Part shown: positions 25,985 through 34,588 of the stretch, in pieces
Layout: the number at the start of each line of letters is the position of its first letter
Position numbering within the stretch: position 1 is the stretch's first letter
NCBI GenBank assembly: GCA_016722705.1
Contig: JADKGN010000005.1
Span: 372,001-436,000 of the forward strand
Source of the DNA: Candidatus Dechloromonas phosphoritropha
GTDB lineage: Bacteria > Pseudomonadota > Gammaproteobacteria > Burkholderiales > Rhodocyclaceae
DNA: 64,000 nucleotides
Direction: 5' to 3'
Position numbers and translations under genes: made by a program
The notes under the pieces: generated by a model
What the model was told of the DNA's origin: nothing
Database searches by the model: none
What the model saw: only the letters and a program-made list of their open reading frames with translations

Positions 25985-27343
25985 CTATTTGAGTCCCAGG
26001 CGATGCATCATGTCATATAGGGTCGGGCGGCTGATTCCCAGCAACTCGGCGGCACGCCCCACATTACCGTTCGCTCTACCGAGCGCAGTGACTACGGCGC
26101 CCCTCTCGGCCGCATCGCGAACGTGGCGTAGATCGATGTAGCCGTCACCATCATCTGCCGCCACGTCCAAGTCGAGATCTGCGCGGGTGATTTGTTGGCC
26201 TTCAGCCATGATAACCGCGCGCTTGATGCAGTTCTCCAGCTCGCGGACATTTCCAGGCCAGCCATAAGCTTCGCTTGCCCGCACGGCATCTTCCGACAGG
26301 CTGATGTTTGCACGATGGTATTCAGCTGCGAAGCGGCGGACGAACACGTGGGCGAGGAGGGCAGGATCACCCTTTCGGGCACGCAGCGGGGGAATGGTAA
26401 CGACAATCTCGGCCAGCCGATAGTACAGGTCTTCGCGAAAAAGCCCTTCCTTGATCAGCGCTTTCAGATCCTGATGCGTGGCGCCGACGATGCGGACGTC
26501 GACAGGAATCTCCTGGCGTCCGCCAAGTCGTTCCACGACTCGCTCCTGCAAGAAACGCAACAGTTTCGCCTGCAACGCCAGGGGCAGGTCGCCGATTTCG
26601 TCCAGCATCAGCGTTCCGCCACTGGCTGATTCGATCTTGCCTTGGGTCGTCTTGCAGGCACCGGTGAATGCGCCCTTTTCGTAGCCGAACAATTCGCTTT
26701 CAAGAAGATTGTCCGGAATCGCAGCGCAGTTGATTGCCACAAAGCGCGCTCCCCTACGGGGCGACGCTTCGTGCAGCCCACGCGCGAGAACCTCCTTGCC
26801 GGTACCGCTCTCGCCCAGCAGGAGGACAGTTGCATTGGTATTTGCAACCTTTTCGATTGTCCGGCAGGCGCTCAGCATGTCTCTGTCCCGGGTCAGCAGG
26901 CCGGCGAGCGCAGCTGGCTGGTGCAAGGCCTGAAGTCGCCGGTTTTCCTGCTGCAGGTCGAACAGTCTGAAGGCGCGATCTATCGTCAGTGTCAGGAGTT
27001 GGGGTTCGAACGGCTTGGCGAAGAAGTCGTAGGCGCCCAGCGCAATTGCGCGCAATGCGTTTACCTGATCGTTCTGGCCGGTAAGCACGATGACTTTCGT
27101 ATCGGGGGCGGTGGCAAGAATCTGTTCAAGCAACAAAAACCCCTCGGATACCGAATCCGCGTGGGGTGGCAGTCCGAGGTCCATGGTCACGACCGCCGGA
27201 TTGTGGCGGTGAACCTGGATCAGGGCGCTCTCACGGTCGCTTGCGGTCAACGCGTCGAACTTGTCGAAAGACCAGCGCAGTTGCTTCTGCAACGCCAGGT
27301 CATCTTCAACAATCAGCAGGGCACGTGGCTTCTCGTCGGTCAC
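25985..27343 (-). CDS. prsR: PEP-CTERM-box sigma-54 response regulator PrsR
   Basis: 452 aa. Receiver domain with phospho-acceptor Asp55 (VVTMDLGLPP) and the Lys of FAKPFEP; AAA+ sigma-54 activation domain with GESGTGKE (178-185), the sigma-54 contact loop GAFTGA (224-229) and GGTLMLDEIGDLPL; C-terminal Fis-type helix-turn-helix (GRAAELLGISRPTLYDMM). It activates sigma-54 promoters of PEP-CTERM and exopolysaccharide genes. The start overlaps the end of prsK by four bases, so kinase and regulator are coupled. Confidence 0.93.
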   Translation of the reverse strand: MTDEKPRALLIVEDDLALQKQLRWSFDKFDALTASDRESALIQVHRHNPAVVTMDLGLPPHADSVSEGFLLLEQILATAPDTKVIVLTGQNDQVNALRAIALGAYDFFAKPFEPQLLTLTIDRAFRLFDLQQENRRLQALHQPAALAGLLTRDRDMLSACRTIEKVANTNATVLLLGESGTGKEVLARGLHEASPRRGARFVAINCAAIPDNLLESELFGYEKGAFTGACKTTQGKIESASGGTLMLDEIGDLPLALQAKLLRFLQERVVERLGGRQEIPVDVRIVGATHQDLKALIKEGLFREDLYYRLAEIVVTIPPLRARKGDPALLAHVFVRRFAAEYHRANISLSEDAVRASEAYGWPGNVRELENCIKRAVIMAEGQQITRADLDLDVAADDGDGYIDLRHVRDAAERGAVVTALGRANGNVGRAAELLGISRPTLYDMMHRLGLK

Positions 27344-29454
27344 GCTCGCTCCGTTTCATGCAGGTCGGACTTTGTTCCCGCATCGAACAAGGGAAGAATC
27401 ATCGTTACCCGCGTCCCTCCATTTTCTTGGCTTGCAACCTGCAATTCGCCACCTATTTCGCGTATGTACTGTGCGCTTTCATAGGCGCCGATCCCCATCC
27501 CCGCCTGTTTTGTGCTCTGGAACGGCTTGAAGAGGCGATCCCGAATGAATTCCTCAGTCATTCCTAACCCCGTGTCGCCGACTTCAACCATCACCTGGTC
27601 ACCATGGCGCTTCAGCGAAACCCAAACCCTGCCGTCTTCATCTGTGGCATCCAGCGCATTCTGAACAAGATGACCGATGACACGCTCCAGTCTCTCCGCG
27701 TGGCCTCGCGTTGCCAAGTATTCGCTTATCGTCATTTCAACAGTGCGTCCTTGTTTCATTTTACTCTGCCGTACGCGATTGATGACATCGGAAAGTTGCA
27801 CGCCGCATGCCGTTCCGGGCGGGGTTGCACCTTCACGGAGCTGCATCATCAGCTGGCGCATGCGCTCGACTGAATGCTCCACCGTCATCAGCATGTCCTG
27901 CTGAAACTCTGGGTTGTCCCGGTGACGTTCGGCATTGCGCAGCATTAGGGAAAGTTGAGTAACGATGTTCTTGAGATCATGCACCACAAATGCCGACATT
28001 CTGTTGAACGCATCGAATTTCCGGGCTTCGAGGAGTGCTTCCGTAGCCTGCATCCGCGCCAGAAAACCTGCTGCCTGGCAGCCAGCGGTGCGAAGCACAT
28101 CGTTCACTTCCCAATTCACATTGATGCGTGTCCGGGCACTGGCAAGAATCACGAAGCCGGTCATTTCCTGATTGACAATCAGTGGAACAACAAGCCAGGC
28201 GTTTGGAATGCGATATACCCACTCGGGCATTTCCAGTTCCGCATAGCGTCCCCGTGCCATCCGATACTCCTCGAGATTGATGACCCAGCCCCTGCTGACG
28301 AGGAAGCGGCAGAGAGATGAATCGCCGTCTTCGGAGACTTCATTGGCCGGGATGTTCCATCTTCCGGTCATCCTGAAGGTATTTTGCCCGGGTTCCTTGA
28401 GCCACAGGCCGCCTGCCGGGCTCTCGACCAGGTTGGCAAGGCCGCGTATGGTCTGTTGCCCAATGGCTTGGTGAGAGTCCTGTAATGACAGGGTCTGAGT
28501 AAAGCGCAACCATTCCTCACGGTAGTCGTAGCGATACCTGAAGAAATGCTTGCTCACAAGAACACGTAGTTTTGCCCGCATTGAGCCCGAGAAAACCAGT
28601 ACCCCGAGGAACAGTAGCGAGATGAACAACAGCGAGAACTGCAGAGCACGTCCCCAGTCACCGCCGAAAAAACGGACGTAAGAACCGAGGGAAGCCATGA
28701 GCAGAAGATAGATAGCCGCAAACACAAGCGTGGCCGTGTGGAACGCGGCCTTCTGAGAAAATTGGATCTTTGCGCGCCAGTCACGGCTACGGATCGTGGC
28801 GACGAGAAGTAGCGGGATGACCAGCGCATGGACGAATCCGCGTATCGCATAAGCGTCGGCATCAATCCGGTTGAATAAAAGCGCGTCCGAATAGAGGTAG
28901 AGATCGAAGCCGAACTGCCCGAGCAGGGCCACGCACAGAGGCTTGACATTCCAGCGCGCGTCATCGGTTACGTTCCGGAAAACCTGTTCCAGAAGGATCA
29001 GGACAATGATGACCATTCCTAGACTCAGGAGAAGTTCCATCCTCACCCATTGAAACGCCTGAAACAAACCCATGGAAATCGCCAGATGCACACCGATACT
29101 GCCAGTCACCATTGCCCAGCCTGCAGGAATCATCCAGACGGGAAGGATCCGATCAATGCGTCGATGTGTCTCAGATGGAGAAAGCAGAAGGATCAGGAAG
29201 ACATACCAGGCGCCATAGCGCAGGGTATCGAGTAGAACGCTCGATACAAGAAGAATGCGCTTGCCAGTCAGAGCAAACAGAGTGCCGACGATTGCCCAAA
29301 GGGCCGCGAGAACCACGGCTGCCATCATTGCCTGGACGCGCCGGTTACCACGCCAGCCCTGGCCGAGAGTAATGAGATGGACAGTCAGCAGTCCGTAACT
29401 GACTGCTGCCGTGCCCATGCTCCATGCGATCAGCGATGTCGTTTCGATATTCAT
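27340..29454 (-). CDS. prsK: XrtA/PEP-CTERM system histidine kinase PrsK
   Basis: 704 aa sensor kinase. About eight N-terminal membrane helices (residues 8-300) precede a GAF-like domain (around LQDSHQAIGQQTIRGLANLV) and the kinase core. The phospho-His is His492 in VVHDLKNIVTQL; N box HLVQNALDATDEDG; G1 box VEVGDTGLGM; G2 box KQAGMGIGAYES. It signals to PrsR. Conserved neighbours on both sides (prsR, the TIGR03013-type sugar transferase) support the name. ATG 29454. Confidence 0.92.
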   Translation of the reverse strand: MNIETTSLIAWSMGTAAVSYGLLTVHLITLGQGWRGNRRVQAMMAAVVLAALWAIVGTLFALTGKRILLVSSVLLDTLRYGAWYVFLILLLSPSETHRRIDRILPVWMIPAGWAMVTGSIGVHLAISMGLFQAFQWVRMELLLSLGMVIIVLILLEQVFRNVTDDARWNVKPLCVALLGQFGFDLYLYSDALLFNRIDADAYAIRGFVHALVIPLLLVATIRSRDWRAKIQFSQKAAFHTATLVFAAIYLLLMASLGSYVRFFGGDWGRALQFSLLFISLLFLGVLVFSGSMRAKLRVLVSKHFFRYRYDYREEWLRFTQTLSLQDSHQAIGQQTIRGLANLVESPAGGLWLKEPGQNTFRMTGRWNIPANEVSEDGDSSLCRFLVSRGWVINLEEYRMARGRYAELEMPEWVYRIPNAWLVVPLIVNQEMTGFVILASARTRINVNWEVNDVLRTAGCQAAGFLARMQATEALLEARKFDAFNRMSAFVVHDLKNIVTQLSLMLRNAERHRDNPEFQQDMLMTVEHSVERMRQLMMQLREGATPPGTACGVQLSDVINRVRQSKMKQGRTVEMTISEYLATRGHAERLERVIGHLVQNALDATDEDGRVWVSLKRHGDQVMVEVGDTGLGMTEEFIRDRLFKPFQSTKQAGMGIGAYESAQYIREIGGELQVASQENGGTRVTMILPLFDAGTKSDLHETERA

Positions 29455-29501
29455 GGTTCAGTCAGCAAACGACACGATGAAACGCGCCGTGAAACCGCGT
29501 T

Positions 29502-30881
29502 TTATTGCGCACCTTTGCCTGTTAGTACAACTCCGACCGTTTCGAGGAGCACGACGAGGTCAAGGAACAGGGAGTGGTTTTTCACGTAGTATAGGTCGTA
29601 CTGCAGTTTCACCGCTGCGTCCTCGGCGGATGCCCCATAGTGATAACAAACTTGGGCCCAGCCGGTCAACCCGGGCTTGACGCTGTGCCTGACCGCGTAG
29701 AACGGTATCTCCCGGATCAGTTGATCGACAAAGAAGGGCCGTTCCGGGCGCGGGCCAACAAGACTCATGTCACCTTTGAGGACGCAGTACAGTTGTGGCA
29801 GTTCGTCGATGCGCAGTTTGCGGATGATGCGTCCAATCTTTGTCACGCGATCATCAGATGATGTCGCCCAGACAGGCTTTCCATGCTTCTCGGCGTCCTG
29901 ACGCATGCTGCGGAACTTGATGACACTGAATAGACGTCCGTTATGCCCAACTCGTTCCTGCCGATAGAGGAGCGGGGTGCCGGTTTCCAGCCCGATCAGC
30001 AATGCGGTGACAACCATCACCGGCGCCCCGATGATTAGCAGAATGAGCGAGGCAATAATGTCAAAGATTCGCTTCACGACTGAGCGAACGACGCCTTGAC
30101 TGAAGCCCTCACCGAAAATTAGCCAGCCAGCGTAAAGGGAGTCCAGGCGGATCTGGCCAAGCGTCTTCTCGAAATGACTGGCCAGGTCGAGAACGCGGAT
30201 TCCATTCAGGCGGCAATCCAGAAGTTCACGCATAGGCATGGAACCTCCGCGTCGTTCAGACAAGGCGATGACAATTTCATCAGTTTCCAGGGAGATTGCG
30301 GCGTCGAGCAGATCACCGCCCTGCGCAATTAGCCGGTTGCCTTGAATGATCGAGTCGTTTTCATTGGGTCCCGGAAAAAAGCCGACGATAACGGTATTCT
30401 TGTCCGATTTCCTGAGCGCGTCCCTGACTTCAATTGCCTTGGAGCCTGTTCCAAAAACCAGTATTCGCCGTTTGGCGAGTTCCGAATCGCGCGAGCCTAA
30501 ACTTCCGATACGTGAGACAAGTACCCCGAACACCGCTGCCATGATGGAAAGGTAGAGCAATTCTCGATCGAACCGGACGAATAGCAGAACATCGATGAGA
30601 TAGGCAATCGGAAATGAAAGATAGACCGAGAAGAGTATTTGGGTTCGCGGCCCAATGGTCGTCCGTGGGTTGATGCGTTGATTGACGCCCAGCAGTGCGG
30701 TAATCAACACGGCGACAACCAAATAAATCAGAGCGAACAGAACGACCTGTTTTTGATTTATTGGCAAGCCGCTGCGAGCCCACTCTAGCGCAATGACCGC
30801 AACGACAACGATGAACGCTGAATCAAAAAGCGCTTGAGCGAGAGGTCGCCAGTACAGCCAGTAACTGAACATTCGGTTCAT
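29502..30881 (-). CDS. XrtA system undecaprenyl-phosphate sugar transferase (EpsB/TIGR03013 type)
   Basis: 459 aa from ATG 30881, chosen because AGGA lies five bases upstream. Four or five N-terminal membrane helices, a degenerate nucleotide-binding middle domain (RRILVFGTGSKAIEVRDAL), a further helix, then the bacterial sugar transferase domain: FDIIASLILL, YRQERVGHNGR, FSVIKFRSM, KLRIDELPQL, SLVGPRPERP and the end KPGLTGWAQV. It transfers the first sugar phosphate to undecaprenyl phosphate and starts repeat-unit synthesis at the inner membrane. Located directly upstream of prsK as in other exosortase A loci. Confidence 0.92.
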   Translation of the reverse strand: MNRMFSYWLYWRPLAQALFDSAFIVVVAVIALEWARSGLPINQKQVVLFALIYLVVAVLITALLGVNQRINPRTTIGPRTQILFSVYLSFPIAYLIDVLLFVRFDRELLYLSIMAAVFGVLVSRIGSLGSRDSELAKRRILVFGTGSKAIEVRDALRKSDKNTVIVGFFPGPNENDSIIQGNRLIAQGGDLLDAAISLETDEIVIALSERRGGSMPMRELLDCRLNGIRVLDLASHFEKTLGQIRLDSLYAGWLIFGEGFSQGVVRSVVKRIFDIIASLILLIIGAPVMVVTALLIGLETGTPLLYRQERVGHNGRLFSVIKFRSMRQDAEKHGKPVWATSSDDRVTKIGRIIRKLRIDELPQLYCVLKGDMSLVGPRPERPFFVDQLIREIPFYAVRHSVKPGLTGWAQVCYHYGASAEDAAVKLQYDLYYVKNHSLFLDLVVLLETVGVVLTGKGAQ

Positions 30882-31252
30882 TGTTGTCCTATTATGCACT
30901 TTTCACCGTGCCGAACTCGAAACGCCTTCTAGCCGATGACATGGGGGCACCGCCCCTGACAACCTGGCCGATAAGGTTATTCGGGATTATCCGGAGGAAG
31001 GTGCAGTTCGCCAAATTGTCAGAGGGCTGAAATAATTTTATCCAAGTACGTTGATGTCGCGTGCGTATTATTTCACGATCCTTGGCCGTCTGCTGATCGA
31101 GGGCGAAAGCAGGAGCGCGCAAATCCCCGTGTTGTTTTTAGGTTTGATGACGTTGCGTATGGTTGGCAGGAAGCGCCCAAGAAGGGAAGCTTTTCGGGTC
31201 GATCGCCGCAGTACAACAGGCGCTGATGCCGAGTTAGCAAGCTGCTCGCCGG
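30882..31252. other. Intergenic between the sugar transferase and the PLP decarboxylase
   Basis: 371 bases, no credible gene. Probably holds the promoter for the sugar transferase-prsK-prsR-prsT run. I looked for a sigma-54 GG-N10-GC pair in the leftward direction and did not find a convincing one. Confidence 0.35.
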
Positions 31253-32497
31253 CTAGACGAGCACCTCGACCGCAGCCGGATGCCCGAGAAATCCGTGCGG
31301 GCTGGCACTGGCTCCATAGGCGCCGGACTGGAAGATCACTACCAGATCGCCGGGTTGGGCAACTGCAAGTTCCATGCGGTCGGCGAGGAGGTCGAGCGGG
31401 GTGCACAAGGGTCCGACCACGGAAGCGGTTTCCCGTTGATCCGTTGCCATCCGGTTGCCGATGGTGACCGGGTAGTTCTTGCGGATGACCTGCCCGAAGT
31501 TGCCTGAAGCCGACAGGTGATGGTTCAAGCCACCATCGACGACGAGAAAGACTTGTCCGCGTGAAACCTTGCGGTCGACGACCTTGGCGACGTAAATTCC
31601 GGCCTCGCCGACCAGATAACGGCCGAGTTCGATGACCAGATGCGCATCAGGCATATCCCGTCTCACGCGCTGCACCAGGCGGTCGAGATTCTCGCCGATT
31701 GCTGCCAGGTCAAGTCGCTGCTCACCTGGGAAGTAGGGAATTCCAAATCCGCCCCCAAAATTGAGGAAACGGACCGGCGCAGGAGCATCGGCGGCCAGTC
31801 GCAATGCCAACTCATACGATTTCTGCTGCGCCTCGCAGATCGATTCTGCGCGCAGGTTCTGTGAACCGGCAAACAGATGGAAACCTTCAAAAGCCAGACC
31901 CGCACGCCCGATCTCACCCAGTAACTCGGGAACTTGTTCCGCATCGACGCCGAACTGCTTCGGCCCGCCGCCCATCTTCATTCCCGAGCCTTTGAGCTCG
32001 AAATCCGGGTTGACGCGCACCGCCACCCGGGCGGGAAGGTCAAGTTCGGCGGCAATTGGGGCAAGTTCTTTGACTTCGCGGAAAGACTCGATGTTGATCA
32101 GGACGCCGGCTGCCACAGCCTGGGCCAACTCACCGCGGCGCTTGCCGGGACCTGCAAAGCTGATCTCGGCCGGATCCACGCCGGCGTCGAGCGCAACCTT
32201 CAACTCGCCACCAGATGCGACGTCGATGCCATCGACCAGACCGGCCATGACACCGACCAGTGCCGGCATCGGGTTGGCTTTCATCGCATAGTGCAGCTGG
32301 ATGTTCTTCGGCAGTGCCGAGCGCAACTCAGCGACGCGAGATCTCAATAACTTCTGGTCATAGGCATAGAAGGGCGTCTGGCCGACCCGGGCCGCGAGGC
32401 GTTGCAGGGTGATGCCACCAACCAGAAGCTGGCCATCGGCAGTGGCGAACTGATTCATTGGAGCGTGAACCGGAATTGGGCGATCTGAAACGGACAT
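31253..32497 (-). CDS. PLP-dependent decarboxylase, exosortase A system-associated
   Basis: 414 aa, fold-type III (DAP/ornithine decarboxylase-like). The PLP lysine is Lys73 in LHYAMKANP; GFHLFAGSQN, RFLNFGGGFGIPYFPGEQ and the C-terminal FQSGAYGAS are family signatures. The native substrate is not known; by family it would decarboxylate a basic amino acid or diaminopimelate-like compound, giving an amine. It follows the acyl ligase by 29 bases and is a regular partner of it in exosortase A loci. Start: ATG 32497 preferred; ATG 32506 is only two bases from GGAG. Confidence 0.88.
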   Translation of the reverse strand: MSVSDRPIPVHAPMNQFATADGQLLVGGITLQRLAARVGQTPFYAYDQKLLRSRVAELRSALPKNIQLHYAMKANPMPALVGVMAGLVDGIDVASGGELKVALDAGVDPAEISFAGPGKRRGELAQAVAAGVLINIESFREVKELAPIAAELDLPARVAVRVNPDFELKGSGMKMGGGPKQFGVDAEQVPELLGEIGRAGLAFEGFHLFAGSQNLRAESICEAQQKSYELALRLAADAPAPVRFLNFGGGFGIPYFPGEQRLDLAAIGENLDRLVQRVRRDMPDAHLVIELGRYLVGEAGIYVAKVVDRKVSRGQVFLVVDGGLNHHLSASGNFGQVIRKNYPVTIGNRMATDQRETASVVGPLCTPLDLLADRMELAVAQPGDLVVIFQSGAYGASASPHGFLGHPAAVEVLV

Positions 32498-32526
32498 TGA
32501 TTGCATTTCTCCGGAAATGGTTTGGG

Positions 32527-34125
32527 TCAACCGGCGTTCTTCTCGACCCACGCGGTCGACAGGGTTTTTCGGTCAATTTTTCCATTGGGGTTCCGCGGCA
32601 ACGGGCCTTCGCGAACCTCGATATCTGCCGGTACCATGTAGGCTGGCATGCGCATGCGACACTCGGCAAGCAAGGCGGCCGTATTGATTTCGTTTCCGGC
32701 GGGTGGGGTGACAATGACCTGAATTGCTTGGCCCAGGGTGTCGTGGTCGACGCCGAAGGCGACACATTCACCGACCAGCCTGGTAGCGTAAAGGATTTCC
32801 TCCACTTCCGTTGGGCTCACGCGGTAACCGGAAGTCTTGATCATCTCGTCCCGGCGACCGATGAAGTATAGATAGCCGTCCTCGTCCATGCGGACGGTGT
32901 CACCCGAAAACACGGCGATTTCCGGGAGGACGAGCCCAGCCTCGCGTCCCGGTGCGTGAACGGGTAGCGGCCTGAAGCGCTCAGCGGTTTTTTCGGCGTC
33001 GTTCCAGTAGCCCAAGCCGACCAGGGCACCACGGTGGACGAGTTCGCCCGGCTCATTGGGCGCGCAGGGCGAGCCGTCCTCGCGCAACACCAGAATTTCG
33101 GCATTGGGGATCGCTTTGCCAATCGAGTCCGGGCGTCGTTCTACCTCGGACGGAGGGAGAAAGGTCGACCTGAAAGCCTCAGTCAGCCCGTACATCAGAA
33201 AGGGTTTGGTCTTCGGTAGGTGTCTGCGCAGTGCTGCGAGTGTTTCGAGTGGCATGCGGCCGCCAGTGTTGGCGAAGTAGCGCAGGTGTTCGGTGATTTC
33301 CGGGAGCCACTCGAGCTGGGTCAGCTGGATGTAAAGTGGCGGCACCGCCGTCAGGCCGGTTACCTTTTCACGAACGATGGCCTTGAGCACGTCACGAGGC
33401 AACAGGTAGTTCAACAGCACGACCCTAGCCCCGACATGAAACGCGGTAGTCAACTGGCTGAACCCGGCATCGAATGAAAGAGGCAGAGCGGCGAGCAGCG
33501 TGTCGCCAGCGTGATTTTCCAGGTAAGAGGCCACGCTCTTGGCGCCGGCAACCATATTGCGATGCGAGAGAACGACGCCCTTAGGCTTACCCGTGCTGCC
33601 AGAGGTGTAGAGAATACCGAGTATGTCGGTATCGATCGTCCGATGGCACGCCACGAGTGGATGCTCGAGCATTTCGCTCCAGCGGTGCGCATTCTGCGCG
33701 CCGACAAGCGGTGAACTTTCACCGGAGTCCACGACAACGACATGTCTCAGATCGTGACAGGCTGGAAGCGTCGATCGCAGCAGATCTAAACGTTCGGGCG
33801 AAGTGACCAGAACGCGAACGTCGCAGTCACGCAGTATATAGCCCACCTGTTCGGGCTTGAGCAGCGGATTCAGGGGAACAAAGACAGCGCCGGCGGCCGG
33901 GGCGCCGAAACTGGCGATCACTGTTTCGAAGCGTTTCTCGAGATAGATGGCGACGCGTTCGCCACGCTCAATGCCGAGCGCAAGGAGGCCGCCGGCAAGA
34001 CCTGCTACCGCATCATGCAGCTGACCATAGTTCCAGGTGGACTTCCCGTAAGTCAGCGCTGGCGCCGCCGAATCGCGATCGGCGGCAAGAGAAATGAGTT
34101 CGGGTAGAAGGGCGGAATCTCGCAT
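32527..34125 (-). CDS. Acyl-CoA/acyl-ACP ligase (AMP-forming), exosortase A system-associated
   Basis: 532 aa ANL superfamily enzyme. ATP-binding loop YTSGSTGKPKGVVLSH (173-188), MYGLTEAFRSTFLPPSE adenylate-binding region, SGDTVRMDEDGYLYFIGRRD hinge, and C-terminal PRNPNGKIDRK with the catalytic Lys. It activates a carboxylic acid as acyl-AMP and loads it on CoA or on a carrier protein. The divergently encoded carrier protein 1 (start 34236) is an obvious acceptor candidate; that link is inference. Confidence 0.9.
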   Translation of the reverse strand: MRDSALLPELISLAADRDSAAPALTYGKSTWNYGQLHDAVAGLAGGLLALGIERGERVAIYLEKRFETVIASFGAPAAGAVFVPLNPLLKPEQVGYILRDCDVRVLVTSPERLDLLRSTLPACHDLRHVVVVDSGESSPLVGAQNAHRWSEMLEHPLVACHRTIDTDILGILYTSGSTGKPKGVVLSHRNMVAGAKSVASYLENHAGDTLLAALPLSFDAGFSQLTTAFHVGARVVLLNYLLPRDVLKAIVREKVTGLTAVPPLYIQLTQLEWLPEITEHLRYFANTGGRMPLETLAALRRHLPKTKPFLMYGLTEAFRSTFLPPSEVERRPDSIGKAIPNAEILVLREDGSPCAPNEPGELVHRGALVGLGYWNDAEKTAERFRPLPVHAPGREAGLVLPEIAVFSGDTVRMDEDGYLYFIGRRDEMIKTSGYRVSPTEVEEILYATRLVGECVAFGVDHDTLGQAIQVIVTPPAGNEINTAALLAECRMRMPAYMVPADIEVREGPLPRNPNGKIDRKTLSTAWVEKNAG

Positions 34126-34235
34126 GCGTTGGAAGTCTGGGATAGAAGAAGGTATGACAGTGTGGAGTATCTCACAGTTGAATTTGCATTCTCCGACTAT
34201 AATTTCGCCCGGAATCTGCCTTTTTGGAGCAAGAC
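34126..34235. promoter_or_regulatory. Divergent promoter region between acyl ligase and carrier protein 1
   Basis: 110 bases between two divergent operons. On the plus strand a perfect TATAAT (34198-34203) lies 33 bases ahead of the TTG start, but no good -35 is at 16-18 bases (TTGAAT at 34178 is only 14 bases away). The minus-strand promoter was not resolved. Confidence 0.4.
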
Positions 34236-34487
34236 TTGAATACCGAAAATGAAGTATTGTCCCTTCTGGACGAAATCCTGAGTCTGAATGGCCGCTCTGC
34301 GGAATTCTCCATCAATACGCCGCTATTGGGTGCGATACCGGAACTGGATTCGATGGCCGTAGTCGCGCTGATTACCGGACTGGAGGAGCGCTTCGGTTTT
34401 TCCGTTGATGACGACGAAATCGAAGGGAGTACGTTCGCTACGGTTGGTTCACTGATCGAGTTTGTTGACGGCAAACTGGCCAGCTAG
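34236..34487 (+). CDS. Acyl carrier protein 1
   Basis: 83 aa, acidic, with the phosphopantetheine site at Ser39 in PELDSMAVVAL. The start is a TTG at 34236: GGAG lies six bases upstream and the product MNTENEVLSLLDEIL then aligns with carrier-protein starts. First gene of the rightward cassette, divergent from the acyl ligase. It would carry an acyl group as a thioester in the cytoplasm. Length and acidity fit a stand-alone ACP/PCP of the exosortase A type. Confidence 0.85.
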   Translation: MNTENEVLSLLDEILSLNGRSAEFSINTPLLGAIPELDSMAVVALITGLEERFGFSVDDDEIEGSTFATVGSLIEFVDGKLAS

Positions 34488-34588
34488 CCCGCGAGGGCAG
34501 GTGGGTTGGTACGGCAAGACATGGTGGCGGGACAGGTCGCGGCGACCGTCTGCTCGACCAGCCTAGGTGTTTTTTTTTGGATAGCGTG

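Noticed and set aside
30882..31060. Possible sigma-54 promoter upstream of the sugar transferase
   Set aside because: GG and GC dinucleotides are present but not with the required ten-base spacing in a convincing context.
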